Positions 1-13,179 are shown, counted from the first letter of the stretch. The stretch is 64,000 nt of DNA from Oenanthe sinensis (GCA_028671895.1 CM053813.1:42193501-42257500); one strand, 5' to 3'. Program-made: numbers and translations. The notes: generated by a model from the sequence alone, not told the origin.

Positions 1-239
1 AATAATCTTCCAACCCCCAGATGAACATTATAGTGCAGTGTCAATTAAAACTGTGTTGTCATAAACTGCAATGTAGTTAATCCTAGTATTGACATTATTA
101 CTACTAACTTGCACCTGCCTTCATTTCTTAGAAAGAAAGTAGTATAATTGTTGTACACTATACCCTATACATGCATATATAACATGATACAACAACACTG
201 ATGTGTAACCTCAAAGAGCCATATTTTTGTATCCTTACA

Positions 240-3124
240 TCAGAAGTTTTCTCTAAACATCTCAAACTCCAATGTTTCTCCCATGTTCTTGTATTCTTTC
301 CCACACTCATCATCTTTGTTCTGTAAAGATATATCTAAAGTGGCACTCCTTACGTCACAAAATTTCGGAAGTTCAGGTGGTACTGCACACCGGATCAAGG
401 CCCAGTTCAACCCATGGAAGAAGGCATGCTGCTTGATTTCTGCTGCCCCTTTTACAGAACCTAATCTACTTTTTGGATCCTTTATCAATAATCGTCGCAT
501 CAAATCTATAGCTTGTGAACTTACCATGGGGCTCTCTGGAAACTTGACACACTCTGATACTACATTGCATAATGTATCATCGTTTCCAGAACCTTTGAAA
601 GGTGTCTTACTATATAGAAGCTCGTAAAAGAAAATGCCAAATGTCCACCAATCCACTGGACTGCCGTGGCCTTCACCTTTTATGATTTCTGGAGCTAGGT
701 ATTCATGGGTTCCCACGAAAGAATTTGATCGGGCACTTGTTGGCTCTACTATTAGTTGTGGCATTGGGCTGATTTGGGCAGCTAGATCAGATTTAAGTTT
801 CCGGGTTCTTGATTCAAGCCTGGGTGTAAAGCATGGGACTTGCCATGCTGGTTGGAGACAGAATGGATCTATGCATCTAGAATCCGTGCATGGACTTGAA
901 ACTCTTTTTGGAGATTCAATGGGTGGAGAAGATTTCAGTAGTGTCGGAGTAGCATCACATCTGAGTGACAGGTCAAAATCAGTGAGCATGATGTGACCGT
1001 CTTCTCGGACCAATACATTTTCTGGTTTTAAGTCACGGTAGACCACTCCAAGCATGTGAAGGTACTCCAGTGCAAGAAGGACTTCAGCAACATAGAATCT
1101 GTACGGTTACACAAGATTAGACCAAGACACTTGCCGAAACTAAAATTAATAAAAGTAAAGAAGCTACAAAGGCCAAGTTCACTGAGTTTTAATAAACACG
1201 AGAAGTTTACTAAAACTTGGGAACATTATGACGTACAGGTCACAGCCAAAAACTCAAAATCACATGTATGGCTTTTTTTTACGCAAGTAAAAGCACAATT
1301 ATTTGCATACAGAAGAAATATTTTTGTGGAATATACTTGCACTACAAAAAAGAATTAGGAAACTGAAGCAAAATGAAATTCCAACCTCACTGCTTGTTCG
1401 GAGAAACTATTGCTCAGTTGCTTTTGCCGAAGAACATGCAGATCTCCACCTGGACAATAATCCATAACCAAGCAGGAGAATTTATTTGTCATGAATTGTG
1501 CATAAAGTGTGGGGAGAAATGGGTGGTCTAACATTTGCAGTATCTCTTTTTCTGTTTGAACCCTGGGCATCTTCTTCTTGGCAGACAAAAACTCATTGTC
1601 CATCACTTTCAAAGCGAACAGGCACTCTGCACCAGTGAGCTTCCCAAGATAAACATTACCAATGTCCCCGCCACCAATTTTCCTAAGCAACTTAAAATGC
1701 CTCAGACCTAAACTTCCATGCTGGTTTTGAACATGCCGAATTGCATCCCATTTCCTGTCTTTTGACATGTGAGGCCGACAGCCAGTGTGAGACCCACTTA
1801 AATTGCTCTCTTCACTAAAGGTTGTAGTACTGCTATACTCCCCGATGCTACTCTTCGAACTTTGAGAAAAATCTCCTCTATCTCTTGTAAATGATTTTTC
1901 ATCAGCTTTCGCTACAACAGGTCTTTGTCTGTCATTACATTCTGAAGGAAAACTTAATTTATTAGCGCTGGAGTCTACAGAACTAAGACTCAATTTACTG
2001 CTAATGTTTGCACTACTAGAAGCTGGAGATTCTTGCTCTTTTACTTTGCTTGGAGTCTTTTGTAGAGGATCAGGTATGTGACTGATTATTTTGCTGAGAC
2101 AAGGGTCCAAATCATTATTAAAAACTCCGCTACTATGACTGCAAAGGGGTTTCGCAGAATCCAAGTCCTGCTTCATTTTTCTTTTGACAAATTTCTTGTT
2201 CCTCAAAGCAAATTTAATTAGATTTGGATTAACGGTTCTAGATTTTGAAACCAATTTTCCAGTTTTAGAGCCAGGTAACGAATCTGCTGCAGTATGGCAC
2301 TGATTTTTCTGATCATTTTCTTTACATGTCGACTGAATCAAACTTTCATCCGAGTCAGGAATGATTTCATCTACTACTGGGAGTTTCTTACCACTGTGAG
2401 TGACCAATGCTGAATGTGTAAATTTCTTTCCCCCCCGCCCTAACCTCAGATATGAGATCTTACTACCAATACCAGCTGGTAAGGGAACAGTCCCTGATGG
2501 CTGGGGTTTAGTGGCGACATTAGCTTTTTGAAGTGATGCATCTCTCAAAAGAGTAGAAGCAGCATTATTCTTTGATACTTCCACGTTCAATGCATGTTGA
2601 GATTTAGGTAACTTCTCCGATATATCTGAAGTGCTTGTTTCTGGAAAAAGGGAAATTTCCAACAAATTCCCTGTAACCTCATTTATGGGATTGCCAAATT
2701 CACTGGCCTCAACTACCACAGTTCTGTACAGTTTTTTATAAGTCCCCGCCTCTGAAACTCGTGATGAGCCTCCCAGTTTTGACAATCTCTTTGTAGCAGC
2801 CATTTCAGAGGCCTGAGAGATGCATAATCCTCGAAGTGCCTGCTTCAGACTCGCAGGCTCTGAAATGCCAATTCCCATTGCTTGAGATGAACCAACTCTG
2901 ACTGGTCGTTTCATATATTTTTTATGCAAATTCTCCCTCAAAGTTTGTGATGGTCCCATACCTCTACCTGATGCCTGGAAGCCGATTGCTTCAAATAATC
3001 GGTTAATATCATCTTCTATCGAATATTTTTGCCCGGACTTTTGCATGTAATGCTTTCCTTGAGATGCATCATAATCTGATTCTCCAACAGGCTCAATTTC
3101 GCTGTTACACCCTGCTATACCCAT
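240..3124 (-). CDS. KIPK: AGCVIII serine/threonine protein kinase, KIPK/D6PK-like, two coding exons
   Basis: Coding exons are complement(1386..3124) and complement(240..1098), joined by a GT-AG intron at 1099-1385; the join is phase-consistent and gives 865 residues. The N-terminal ~475 residues are a Ser/Lys-rich tail that includes YSIEDDINRLFEAIG. The kinase domain starts near residue 477: glycine loop IGGGDIGNV, ALK lysine near 506, YRDLKPEN with Asp602, and the DFD triad (620-622) that replaces DFG in plant AGCVIII kinases. About 80 residues are inserted between DFD and the SFVGTHEYLAPE activation segment, another hallmark of the family. The long N-terminal extension suggests the KIPK branch (kinesin KCBP-interacting kinase) rather than short D6PKs; that sub-assignment is inference. 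Family members phosphorylate PIN auxin carriers or act with KCBP at the plasma membrane or cytoskeleton. Start chosen: first ATG of the long frame, with stops upstream. No catalytic residue is missing. Confidence 0.93.
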
Positions 3125-5100
3125 TGTCCTTATATGAGCTCCAGAACTTAAATAAAGGTTTATATCTTCCTAGCCCACAACTGAAAGTTGATTTGAGAAG
3201 TGGCGGAGCTAAGAATGAAGATCAAGTTTCCTCCAATTCTATATAAACCGTAATTATTTCCAAATTTGAAAGGAAATTGAGAAATCTGGGACTCTTTCAA
3301 AGTGAAGCAAGAAATACCTTCCACGAGTCAAAAAACATACAAGAAGCAGGTCAATTTATACAGAATTGCAATGATGATATTTACTGTGGAGACAAACAAT
3401 AGTAAAATATGACCAGCATGCATTGAAGAGTTAAGCATACACTGTTAATTAAAAGCATGCAGTTTCTTTTCGACTCCTGTGCATTTGTTTTCATATAGAA
3501 ATATAACCTTGTAAACTTGAGAAAGTAAAAACTTTATTGACCATCTTAGTCATAAGTACCAATACGAAACAGCAGATATTCAGTACGTAAATAGTACCAA
3601 GTACTAAAATTTAATCATTCATGAGAAATTGATACTATCAACTCCTAGAATTTTTTTGTTAATTTATTTAATAACATCTAAACCCGTACATGTATGTTTT
3701 CCTTGTCCACTAAAATATGGCAGGTGGAGTACTACATTGATGAAGTATTGAGGTTTGGAAGACGATTCATAATTGTTTTCTCCTTTCTTTGTGCTAGTCC
3801 GTATGGTTACTTCAAGGTAATTTCATTAATCTAACTATCTAAAGACACAGTATGTAACCTAACAAAACCAAGGATCACGTCAAATAGATTCATGTAGGCA
3901 TTACTCAGGATGCAATAATAAGGTGACAGTATGTGTGCTAAACAGTCATGCTTATTACGAACATTTCGTGTAGCCTAATGATTATGAAAATTTAGATTTA
4001 ACTTATGCCTAAGTTTTGGATAGTAACAACACAAGATTATAATTTTTGCTCTTTCTTTTGACTCTGATAGTGTGGCTTTGTTGCTGTAACCTACTAACCC
4101 AGACTGTTACATGCTTTAATCTTTTATATCTATAGGGAATCATAGGTTTCCGTAATAGAAAAAATTATAATTATATCATACCATGAACATGTCCTTCTTA
4201 CGACGTAGTATGTACTAATCTTATTTGTAGAGTGGTTAACATTATAACTTAGATTACGTTGCAGGTAACCGTGGCACTAAAAAGTTACTGTATTACTTCA
4301 AATCTTAAATAAAATCGCGTATTAAATTATTTGTTGCATTTGGGGATATTACAATTGAATACATAAATATTACTCAAGGAGGAAAAGGGCTAGTAATAAA
4401 AGCGCGTAATTGTACATTTATCTTTCAACTAAGTTACAAAACTACACAAAAACACATGCCTTTGTTCCTAATTTTACTTAAAACATCAGTAGACAACTGT
4501 AACCCAATGTTTATACAAACCAAACAGTTACACTAGTACATGGACCTCAAGATACAAACTTTCTTCACAAAAACAACCAAATTCAAAACCAACATATACA
4601 CAAGCACCAAAGCTAAAATCAAAAGTTGGGTATGTTTCTTTTTGAAAATCAGAACCTAAATCAGCTCAATTCACACACACACACACACGAAGTTGAGAAA
4701 AGTGAAATGATAAGCTGAGAAAGAACTAGTAGAGCAAAGGAGCTTTACATACATCAAGATTCAAGAGATCAAAACACACAATACATATAAATATTAGATT
4801 TTTACCTGAAAAACAAGAAGATTGAGGTTCAAGGGGGCAGAGAGAAAAATTCAAGATTGTGAGTGAGTGGGAAGGGAGAGGAGTGAAAAATTAAAAAAGG
4901 GGTGAATAATTTTAGTGAAAATCACGAGAAAATGTAGGTGGGTTGCTTTGTGTGTCATCATATATGTATGGTGTGTGTATATTGGCGGAAAAAATATCAA
5001 AAACTTGCAAGAAACGAAGAAAGAGAAAGAAGAGAGTCGTATGTATTCATAGCTACTAGGTAAGCCGCCTGTCTGTCTTGACATTAACATTTGTGTGAAT
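3125..5100 (-). other. 5' leader region of the kinase gene with probable leader intron
   Basis: Upstream of the kinase ATG there is no other gene. On the minus strand a donor-like CTTGTTTTTCAG|GTAAAA lies at about 4806 and an acceptor-like AACTTTCAG lies near 3188. A 5' leader exon (roughly 4806-5050) could therefore splice over about 1.6 kb to a short leader segment before the start codon. The interval is non-coding on both strands, with a short (CA)n run at about 4673-4688. The intron is inferred from splice-like motifs only. Confidence 0.4.
4673..4688. repeat. (CA)n microsatellite
   Basis: A run of about eight CA dinucleotides inside the presumed leader intron of the kinase gene. Confidence 0.8.
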
Positions 5101-5139
5101 AAATTGAAAATTGCTTGGGATACTCGTGTATTCATTCAA

Positions 5140-5805
5140 AATTTATTTAAAAAATTTTACTGACAATTTAAATCTTTTGGGTTGTAATAATAAAATTTTA
5201 TTCATGGGTGAATAGTCTTATGATTTATCATCTGGTCAGTGTTTGTATTGCTACTTTATTTTACGTGATTTGTGTTATGTTGATACAAAGTTTTGAATTT
5301 TTATGTCTTATTTGGTGTTGTAACTTGTAAAATCACTTCCCGTCAAAAAAAAAAAAATACAAATGTTATACATTCTAGAGAAAGAATAAGTTTGTTGCCA
5401 AATACTCTCACTCTAAATTGTAAATTTGTAACCGAGCAGCTTCTTCTTGAATTGTTCCACTATCCAATAGTAGAACACTAGAACCTATCACCCCTGCCAT
5501 CCGTCCCAACCAACCAACTCATAATAAGGCACGTAATTATCCGTTTCCAGCTTTAAGTAGTTCACAGTTTTCCTTACGAGTGTGTGTTTAAGACACGAGT
5601 ATAGTGTTCGTATAGTGTTCGTGTATCTCAGTGGCTAAGTTGGAGAGTCCATTGACCCAGAAAGTGCCTTCACCATACGTCCTCCCTCATCCTTAATTGA
5701 TAACTAGTATAGTACCGGTTCTTAAAAAATAATATTGTATAATATTTATAAAAATATTATTTTATTTAATTGTAGTTGTGAATTATTTTTTAAACCAAAA
5801 TTTAA

Positions 5806-5840
<35 letters not shown>

Positions 5841-6596
5841 ATCAGTTATATTTTAATTGTAAAATCGGAAGATAAAATTGTACTCGAAATAGCATAGCAA
5901 ACTCTCTTATTCTCACTGTGAACTAACACACATGTATAGTTTAAATAAGGTTTGATTTTTTTAAATCAAATTTACTTAATTTTGATTAATAAATAAAAAA
6001 AATATTGATTTATAATTATATGAATCTACAAAGATTTATAAAATAGAATAATCAAATTTGTTATAATATTTTTAAAAAATATATTTTAAAAAATATTATT
6101 TTTATTTATTAATCAAAATTGATTAATTTCATTTTAAAAAGTGAAATTGATATAAGATTTATGAGATGTAGGTAGTATCACTTTTTCTCTTATTTACATG
6201 AATTATGTAAAAGTTTTAATTAGTATTATTTCATTGTGTAAAATAAAAATATAAAAAAGTAGTATTATAAATAATAATAATAAATATTTGTTTAACTATG
6301 GAAACATAAAATAATTTAATAAATATTCGTGATAAAAAATTAAAGAAAAGATAATTAGTGGAAATAGGAAGAAGTATTGGAAAAAAAATTAAACACGAGA
6401 AATATGGGATGAGAGAGAGAATTAGTGGAAAAGAGATAATATTATAAAATAAATGCTTGGAAAATGAAATTTAAGAAGAAGATGACATCATCATTATATG
6501 ATGTAATAATTTTAATAAGAAAATGATACGTAAACTTGATAATGTTATAAATTAATAATAGAGTGACGCATAATTAGTTTAAATAATTTCACGATA

Positions 6597-6629
<33 letters not shown>

Positions 6630-7614
6630 GTGTGTGTGTGTGTTTGTAATACAATTATTAATTTTAATTGAACCAAAATTTAATTCATAAAGCATATATA
6701 ACGGAATCAATTATATTTTTATCATAAAGATCAAAATATAAAATCATGGTTGAATTAGCAATTGTATTTTTAACTTTGAATAACAATTAAAACTATTAAT
6801 TTATAATTTTATAAATCTATAAATTAATTCATAAAGTAGAATAATCAATTTTTGTTATAATGTTATTTTTAAGATATATTTTATTATATAATATTTTTAT
6901 TTATTGGTCAAAATTATTTAATTTAACTTTAAAAAGTTGTATAAAGACAAAATTTATGGGACATGTAGAGTATCAATTGTTTTCTTATTTAAATAAGTTA
7001 AATAAAAATTTAATGAAGAGAATTTCATTACGTTGAAATATAATCATAAAAAATAATATTATACAAATATTTAACAATAATAGTATATTTCTGTAAATAA
7101 TAAAATAATTTAATAAATATTTCTGTAAATAATAATATTGAAGAAATATAAAAAATAAAAGGAAAGATGATTAGTAGAAATAAGAAAGAGTATTAAGATA
7201 AGTTAAATATGAGGATGAGAGGGAATTGATAGAAAGAGAAAGAATGCTATAAAATAAATGAGTCGAAAATGAGATTTATTTTAATTAATATAATTTCATT
7301 GCAGGAAATAAAATTATAAAAATTAGTATTAAACATATATTTAATGATAATATTAAATATTTGTTAAAATATGGAAATTTAAAATGATTTAATAAATATT
7401 TGTATAAATATTATTGAAAAAAGATTTAAAAAATTAAAAGAAAGATAATTAGTAGAAGTAAGAAAAAGTATTTAAAGAAAGCTAAATATGAGGATAAAAG
7501 AGAATTAGTGGTATGATGATAAGAGATAATTATTGGAAAAAGAGACGTGTTATAAAATAAATAAATGGGTATAAAATGAGATTTAGGGAGAGTATAACAA
7601 ATCATCATTGATAT
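5140..7614. repeat. AT-rich intergenic DNA with diverged tandem segments
   Basis: No gene is visible. The stretch is very AT-rich and contains an (AT)n run at 5809-5838 and an AT/TG microsatellite at about 6593-6643. Three diverged copies of one segment can be aligned by eye: about 5960-6570, 6790-7280 and 7290-7614. They share landmarks such as AAAGATAATTAGTGGAAATA, a TATAAAATAAATG box and AATAATAGAGTGAC. The third copy is interrupted by the Copia element and resumes at 13459. Its origin (decayed transposon or satellite) is unknown. Confidence 0.6.
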
Positions 7615-7888
7615 TGTTATGATTTGTATAATTATAATAAAGATTACATATACTAATATAACATAGATAATGAAAGAGTAGTAATACGTATTCTGTTTTA
7701 CTCCACAAGTGCAAGTTTACAATGATTCAGTGCATTTCTATTTATATGCCAATGAAGCACCGCCTCTAATATGAACACATAGTATAAATTTGTTGCAGTC
7801 ATCCTGCATTAACTCTTCCGTGTATTGGTATACTCAAAATGAGCAGTAGCTTCTAGTGCCTTTGACAATCAATATTAATCTTATAATA
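7615..7888 (-). repeat. 3' LTR of the Copia element
   Basis: 274 bp, matching the right LTR with 7 substitutions and no length change. On the element's own strand it begins TATTATAAG and ends CATAACA, i.e. TA...CA termini rather than TG...CA. Confidence 0.95.
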
Positions 7889-7904
7889 CTCCCCCTTGAT
7901 TGTC
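7889..7904 (-). other. Polypurine tract of the Copia element
   Basis: The minus strand reads CAATCAAGGGGGAG immediately before the 3' LTR, the expected place and composition for plus-strand DNA priming. Confidence 0.75.
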
Positions 7905-8238
7905 AACATGAGTTATTACAAAGATTGATTGCCTCGTTAAAACCTTGCAAGGAAAAACCCAGTGGGATAAAAACCTTGACGAAGGAAAAAGAGTACAATC
8001 TCCCCCTGAATAAAATGTCTCACATTTTGACATCTTGTTGTAGCAAGTTTCTCAATCTCCGCATGCCAATATTATTCCGCAGCTTTTCAAATGTTGATGT
8101 GGGTAGTGACTTTGTAAGTAAATCTGCCAAATTTTCACTTGAGCGAATTTATTGTATATTAATGTCACCATTTTGTTGGAGCTCATGACTATAGAAGAAT
8201 TTTGGCAAGATGTGCTTTGTTCAGTCTCCTTTGATGTA

Positions 8239-11200
8239 TCATTCCTTGAGTTGCTTAATACAGGCTGAATTATCTTCAAACATAACTGTAGGACTGTCTG
8301 AGATGTTTGATAATCCACATGATTCCCGGATATGTTGATTAATAGACCGTAGCCAAATACATTCCCTACTTGCTTCGTGAATTGCCAGTAACTCTGCATG
8401 ATTTGATGAAGTTGCCGCCATAGTTTGTTTTACAGATTTCTAAGAAATAGTAGTTCCACAATATGTGAATAAATAACATGTTTGTGATCGTCCAAAATGA
8501 GGGTCTGACATGTACCCAACATCTGCGTATCCAATCAGCTGTGATTTTGAATTTTTTGGAAATAATGATCCAAGATCAATTGTCCCACGAAGATATCTCA
8601 ATATGTGTTTAATTCCATCCCAATGCCTTTTAGTTGGATTAGAACTGAACCTTGCCAGTAGATTTACAGCAAATGCAATATCAGGCTGAGTGTTGTTTGC
8701 AAGATACATGAGAGCACCAATAGCACTTAGATATGGAAATTCAGGTCCAAGAACATCTTCATCTGGTTTTCTTGGACGTAATGGATCTTTTTCAACTTCA
8801 AGTGACCGGACAACCATTGGTGTGGTTAGTGGATGAGATTTGTCCATATAGAATCGATCAAGACTTTTTTCTGTGTAAGTGGACTGATGAACAAATATTC
8901 CTGAAGGTAGATGCTCCACCTGTATACCTAAACAAAATTTTGTCTTTCCAAGATCCTTCATTTCAAACTCATTTTTCAAATAATTAGCAGCGTTAGTAAT
9001 ATCTTCAGAAGTACCAACAAGATTCAAGTCATCCACATATACAGCAATAATAACAAAACCAGTTTGTGACCTTTTAATAAACACACATAGACACACATGA
9101 TTATTAATATATCCAGCATTCAATAAATATTCACTAAGCCTGTTGTACCACATACGACCAGATTATTTTAAGCCATATAATGATCGTTGTAATTTAACAG
9201 AATATAAATGACGAGGCTTAGTATCTTCTAATTTTAATCCTTCAGGGATTTTCATATAAATATCACTATCAAGTGATCCATATAGGTAGGCTGTCACAAC
9301 ATCCATGAGACGTGTTTCCAATTTTTCCATACAAGCCATACCCATCAGAAAACGAAAGGTAACTCCATCCATAACAGGAGAGTATGTTTGCTGGTAATCA
9401 AATCCAGGCCTTTGAGAGAATCCTTGGGCTACCAACCGAGCCTTATATCTCATAATTTCATTTCTCTCATTTCGTTTTCTTACAAATACCCATCTATTCC
9501 CCACAGGGACTACACTAGTTGGTGTTTGGACTGCAGGTCCGAAAACATTTCTCTTGCGCAAGGAGTGCAATTCTTCCTGGATTGCAACTTTCCATTTTGG
9601 CCAATCATCTCTTTGTCGGCATTCTTCCACACTTTGTGGTTCAGGATCGGAGTTTTCAAGAATATCACATGCCACGGAAAAAGCATATACATCATCAATT
9701 TCAGTACTCCCACGATCCAACAATTTCCCATTATGTACATAACTTATTGAGATCTCATAATTTTCAGGTACCTTTGCTTCTATAGAAGCATGTGCCACTT
9801 CAGGGACAATATCCTCTTCTGGAGGCAATACCACTTCTGGGGTTTTAGTTACAGCCACTTCAGGGGCTTGAACCTCTTCAGGAGGTAATACCACTTCTGG
9901 GGTATTTTCTAGAGCATTTGCCACTTCAGGGACAAGTCCAGCTAATTTCCGTTTTCGTGGTACAATATCTTTTTCACCAATAGGTCTACCACGCTTCTGG
10001 CGTGATTTTGAATCATTTATCAATTCTTCAGGAATTTATTTATGTTTAGGGATTTCAACTCTCGTTGGAACATTAACAGCAGGTATATGTGATTTTATCA
10101 TGTGTCTAGAATCACTAAAAGCATCTAGCATTTGATTAGCAATGTTTTGCATATGAATAATTCTTTTAACCTCATTTTCACATTGATTAGTACGTGGGTC
10201 AATAGAATTCAATCCTGATGCATGCCATGCCATTTCATAATTTAATTTATGCAAAACTTTATCTCCCCCTAGTGAAGGGAACACAGACTCATTAAAATGA
10301 CAATCAGCGTAACGAGTAGTAAAAACATCATCAGTCAAGGGTTCAAGATATCTAATGATAGATGGGGAATCAAAACCAACATAGATACCAATTCTTCGTT
10401 GAGGTCCCATTTTTGTTCTTTGTGGTGGAGCTATAGGGACATATACCGCACTACCAAAAATCTTAAAGTGGGAAATATCAGGTACTTATCCGAGAACTAA
10501 TTGGTGTGGAGATTCTTTATGATAAGCAGATGGTCTGACCCTGATTATATTACCGGCGTGTAGTATAGCATGACCCCAAACAGATGTAGGTAATTTAGCC
10601 CTTAATAATAAAGGACGAGCAATAAGTTGAAGTCTTTTAATTAAAGACTCTGCTAGACCATTTTGTGTGTGTACATGAGGCACAGGGTATTCGATTGAGA
10701 TTCCTACTGACATACAATAATCATTGAAGGTTGAGGATGTAAATTCAGCAGCATTATCTAATCGAATTGATTTAATGGGATGATCAGGGAATTGGGCTCG
10801 TAATTTGATTATTTGGGCTAGTAATCTTGCAAAGGCTACATTTCGCGTAGAAAGTAGACAGACATGGGACCATCTAGTTGATGCATCAATTAAAACCATG
10901 AAATATCTAAATGGACCAGAAGATGGGTGAATTGGACAGCAAATATCACCTTGTATTCTTTCTAAGAATTTTGGAGATTCGGTTTGGAGTTTCACAGGGG
11001 ATGGTCGGACAATTAGTTTTCCCAAGGAACATGCTGAATAAGGAAGTTCATCACGTGGTATGACCTTTTAATTTCTAAGAGGATGTCCCGTAGAATTCTC
11101 TATAATGCGACGCATCATAGATATTCCTGGATGACCGAGTCGTTCATGCCAAATGATAAATGATTTTGGGTCTATAGTTTTAGGAATGGTGATTGTGTGA

Positions 11201-11616
11201 GATTCGATGATTCTAATTTTCATAGTATATAATCAAGAGGAAATTGATGGTAGTTTTTCTAAAATCTTCTTATGACCTGAAATAGTGGAAGTGATAAGAA
11301 GATATTCTTTTTCATCCTTGTTAGTAGTTTCAACATGAAAACCATTAAGACGGATATCTTTAAAACTCAGAAGATTCCTAGTGGATTTACTAGAGTAAAG
11401 GGCATTTTGTATGTGAATTTGTGTCTCGTTTGGTAGGATAAAACTGGCTATCCCAAAACCTTCTATTATACTAGATATACCCGAAATTGTCCAAACATGT
11501 GAGTTGGTTTTAGTCAACTGTGAGAAATATTTTAGATTTTGTAAAATAGTGTGAGTGGTCGCACAGTCAGCAATGCACATGTCTCCCATATTTTTGCTGT
11601 GTATATATGTAAACAA
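8239..11616 (-). pseudogene. Copia pol polyprotein remnant (protease, integrase, RT, RNase H)
   Basis: Minus-strand open segments 11616-11233, 11025-10486, 10410-10036, 10023-9163, 9153-8440 and 8421-8239 all lie in the same frame and are separated by stop codons. Visible parts, in order: protease-like CIADCATTHTIL; the pre-integrase WHERLGHPG; the integrase core with GDICCPI, RLDNAAEF and the LAESLIKRL glutamate; the IGIYVGFDSP linker; RT (WVFVRKRNERNE, YKARLVAQGF, YVDDL); and RNase H (IGYADVGYM, SSNHAELLAIHEA). One stop lies after GHPLRN near 11085. A linker at about 9800-9920 repeats PEVVLPPEE. Integrase and RT signature residues survive, but the chain cannot be made as one protein without readthrough. 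Confidence 0.9.
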
Positions 11617-11636
11617 CGATTTTATTCAGATAAAAT

Positions 11637-11716
11637 TAGTACATAAAGTAAGCACATAAAACAAGCACATGAAAACAAGTACATGAAACAAGTACATGAA
11701 AATAAAGAAAGTACAT
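11637..11716. repeat. Short tandem repeat between gag and pol
   Basis: Repeated AAGYACATGAAA-like units lie between the end of the gag frame and the start of the pol frame. The expansion coincides with the frame change between gag and pol and may have caused it. Confidence 0.6.
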
Positions 11717-11723
11717 ATAAAAC

Positions 11724-12761
11724 CTAGCCATCTAAATCATAATAAAGATTAGCACCGGTGTCTAATTTGACCGAGGTCTCGTTGGTTGGTACATTTTCTA
11801 TATTTTGATTATAGTCAGCTAAGTTTGTTTCCACCCTTTTTCCATTAAGCCTTTTGGATGATTGGTAGAGTTCAACAAGATGTTTAGGAGTACGACAAGT
11901 ACGTGCCCAATGTCCCTCAGCCCCACACCTATGGCAAATATCTCTAGCATCTCCTTCTTGTGGTGCCTTCCTTTTATTTGGCACTTCATGTTGCCACTTC
12001 TGGTGGCCATAGTTGTTGTAACCATCGCGTTGCCACTTCAGGTGACCAGAATGATACTGATTTCGAAACCGTCCACGAAAATTTCCACGTCCGCGGTTTC
12101 GCCCATAACCTCGTCCTCCTCTATGCCCTTTCCCACGTTCATTCTTCTGGAATGACGTGTTATGTACTTCAGGTAACTGGGCAGAGCCTGTGGAACGAAT
12201 CTGATGATTTTTCATTAACAACTCATTATTCTTTTCAGCTACAAGAAGGAGAGATATCAACTCGTTGTACTTTGTGAAATTGCGCTGCCTATATTGTTGT
12301 GCTAGAATTATAGTGTTGGGGTGGAAGGTTGAGAGGGTCTTTTCAATCATTTCAGCATCAGTAATTTTCTCACCACACAAAATTAATTTTGAACTTGTTT
12401 TGAACAACACAGAATTATACTCAGAAACAGATTTAAAATCTTGGAACCTTAGATTAATCCAATCATATCGGGCTGAAGGTAAATAAACAAGTTTTTGATG
12501 ATCAAATCTGTCTTTAAGATTATTCCATAGGGTGAGTGGGTTTTTGACAGTTAGGTATTCAGATTTTAAGTCTGCATGAATGTGGTGCCTAAGGAAGATA
12601 ATAGATTTTGCATTTTGTTCAGCAGTTGGAGTTTTTCCTGTTTCTATAGTGTCTTTTAACCCATTTGCACTCAGATGTAATTCAGCATCAAGCACCCAAG
12701 ACAGATAATTATCTCCAGAAACATCCAAAGCAACAAACTCTAATTTTGCAAGATTCGTCAT
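11724..12761 (-). CDS. Copia gag (nucleocapsid) open frame
   Basis: 345 residues from ATG at 12761. The N-terminus (NYLSWVLDAELHL) and the central region (LWNNLKDRFDHQKLVYLPSA, about 80-100) match the plant retrotransposon gag-polypeptide (UBN2-type) domain. A basic Gly/Arg-rich stretch (GRGYGRNRGRGNFRGR) is followed by a CX2CX4HX4C zinc knuckle (CHRCGAEGHWARTC) near residue 280. It ends at DTGANLYYDLDG just before a stop, and pol continues in another frame. Gag itself is intact, so it could in principle still be made and assist other elements; whether it is expressed is unknown. Confidence 0.88.
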   Translation of the reverse strand: MTNLAKLEFVALDVSGDNYLSWVLDAELHLSANGLKDTIETGKTPTAEQNAKSIIFLRHHIHADLKSEYLTVKNPLTLWNNLKDRFDHQKLVYLPSARYDWINLRFQDFKSVSEYNSVLFKTSSKLILCGEKITDAEMIEKTLSTFHPNTIILAQQYRQRNFTKYNELISLLLVAEKNNELLMKNHQIRSTGSAQLPEVHNTSFQKNERGKGHRGGRGYGRNRGRGNFRGRFRNQYHSGHLKWQRDGYNNYGHQKWQHEVPNKRKAPQEGDARDICHRCGAEGHWARTCRTPKHLVELYQSSKRLNGKRVETNLADYNQNIENVPTNETSVKLDTGANLYYDLDG

Positions 12762-13162
12762 TCTGATTTACAAAATAAATATTTAAAATATGATATAATA
12801 ATATGCATGCTAAAACATAAATAATTAATCACGTACAATAAAATTTATAAAATTACTACGACATAGCCAACTATAAACTTGTGACTAATAATATTAAAAG
12901 CATAGCAATTGTAATATATATAAATATTTAAGAGTAATATAATAATAACGAGAACAATTATAACGATTATTTATAAAATAAAATAAATAAGTTAAAGCGT
13001 ACCTCCTTTGTTAAATAGAACTTATTTGGCCAATACCTCCTTCGTAAATAAAGCTTACTTGGGCAACACTTACTCGGGCAACACTTCCTTTGTCAATACC
13101 TTCTTCGTAAATAAAAATTTTCGGATAATATCTCTTCTGTGAATAAAACTTGCTCGGGCAGA

Positions 13163-13179
13163 GACTCGTGCTGATAACG
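13163..13179 (-). other. Putative primer-binding site of the Copia element
   Basis: The minus strand immediately after the 5' LTR reads CGTTATCAGCACGAG. It shares the TATCAG core with the classical initiator-Met tRNA site (TGGTATCAGAGC), but the rest differs. The primer tRNA is therefore uncertain. Confidence 0.45.

Noticed and set aside
283..996. Two plus-strand open frames opposite the kinase C-terminus
   Set aside because: They are antisense shadows of the conserved kinase exon; no independent start context or protein features.
4851..5135. 94-codon minus-strand frame upstream of the kinase
   Set aside because: Low-complexity hydrophobic translation overlapping the presumed leader/promoter; no family resemblance.
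9388..9785. Several overlapping frames on both strands inside Copia pol
   Set aside because: They are alternate-frame readings of the RT/linker coding region, which explains them.
11862..12486. Plus-strand frames opposite gag
   Set aside because: Shadows of the gag frame on the other strand.
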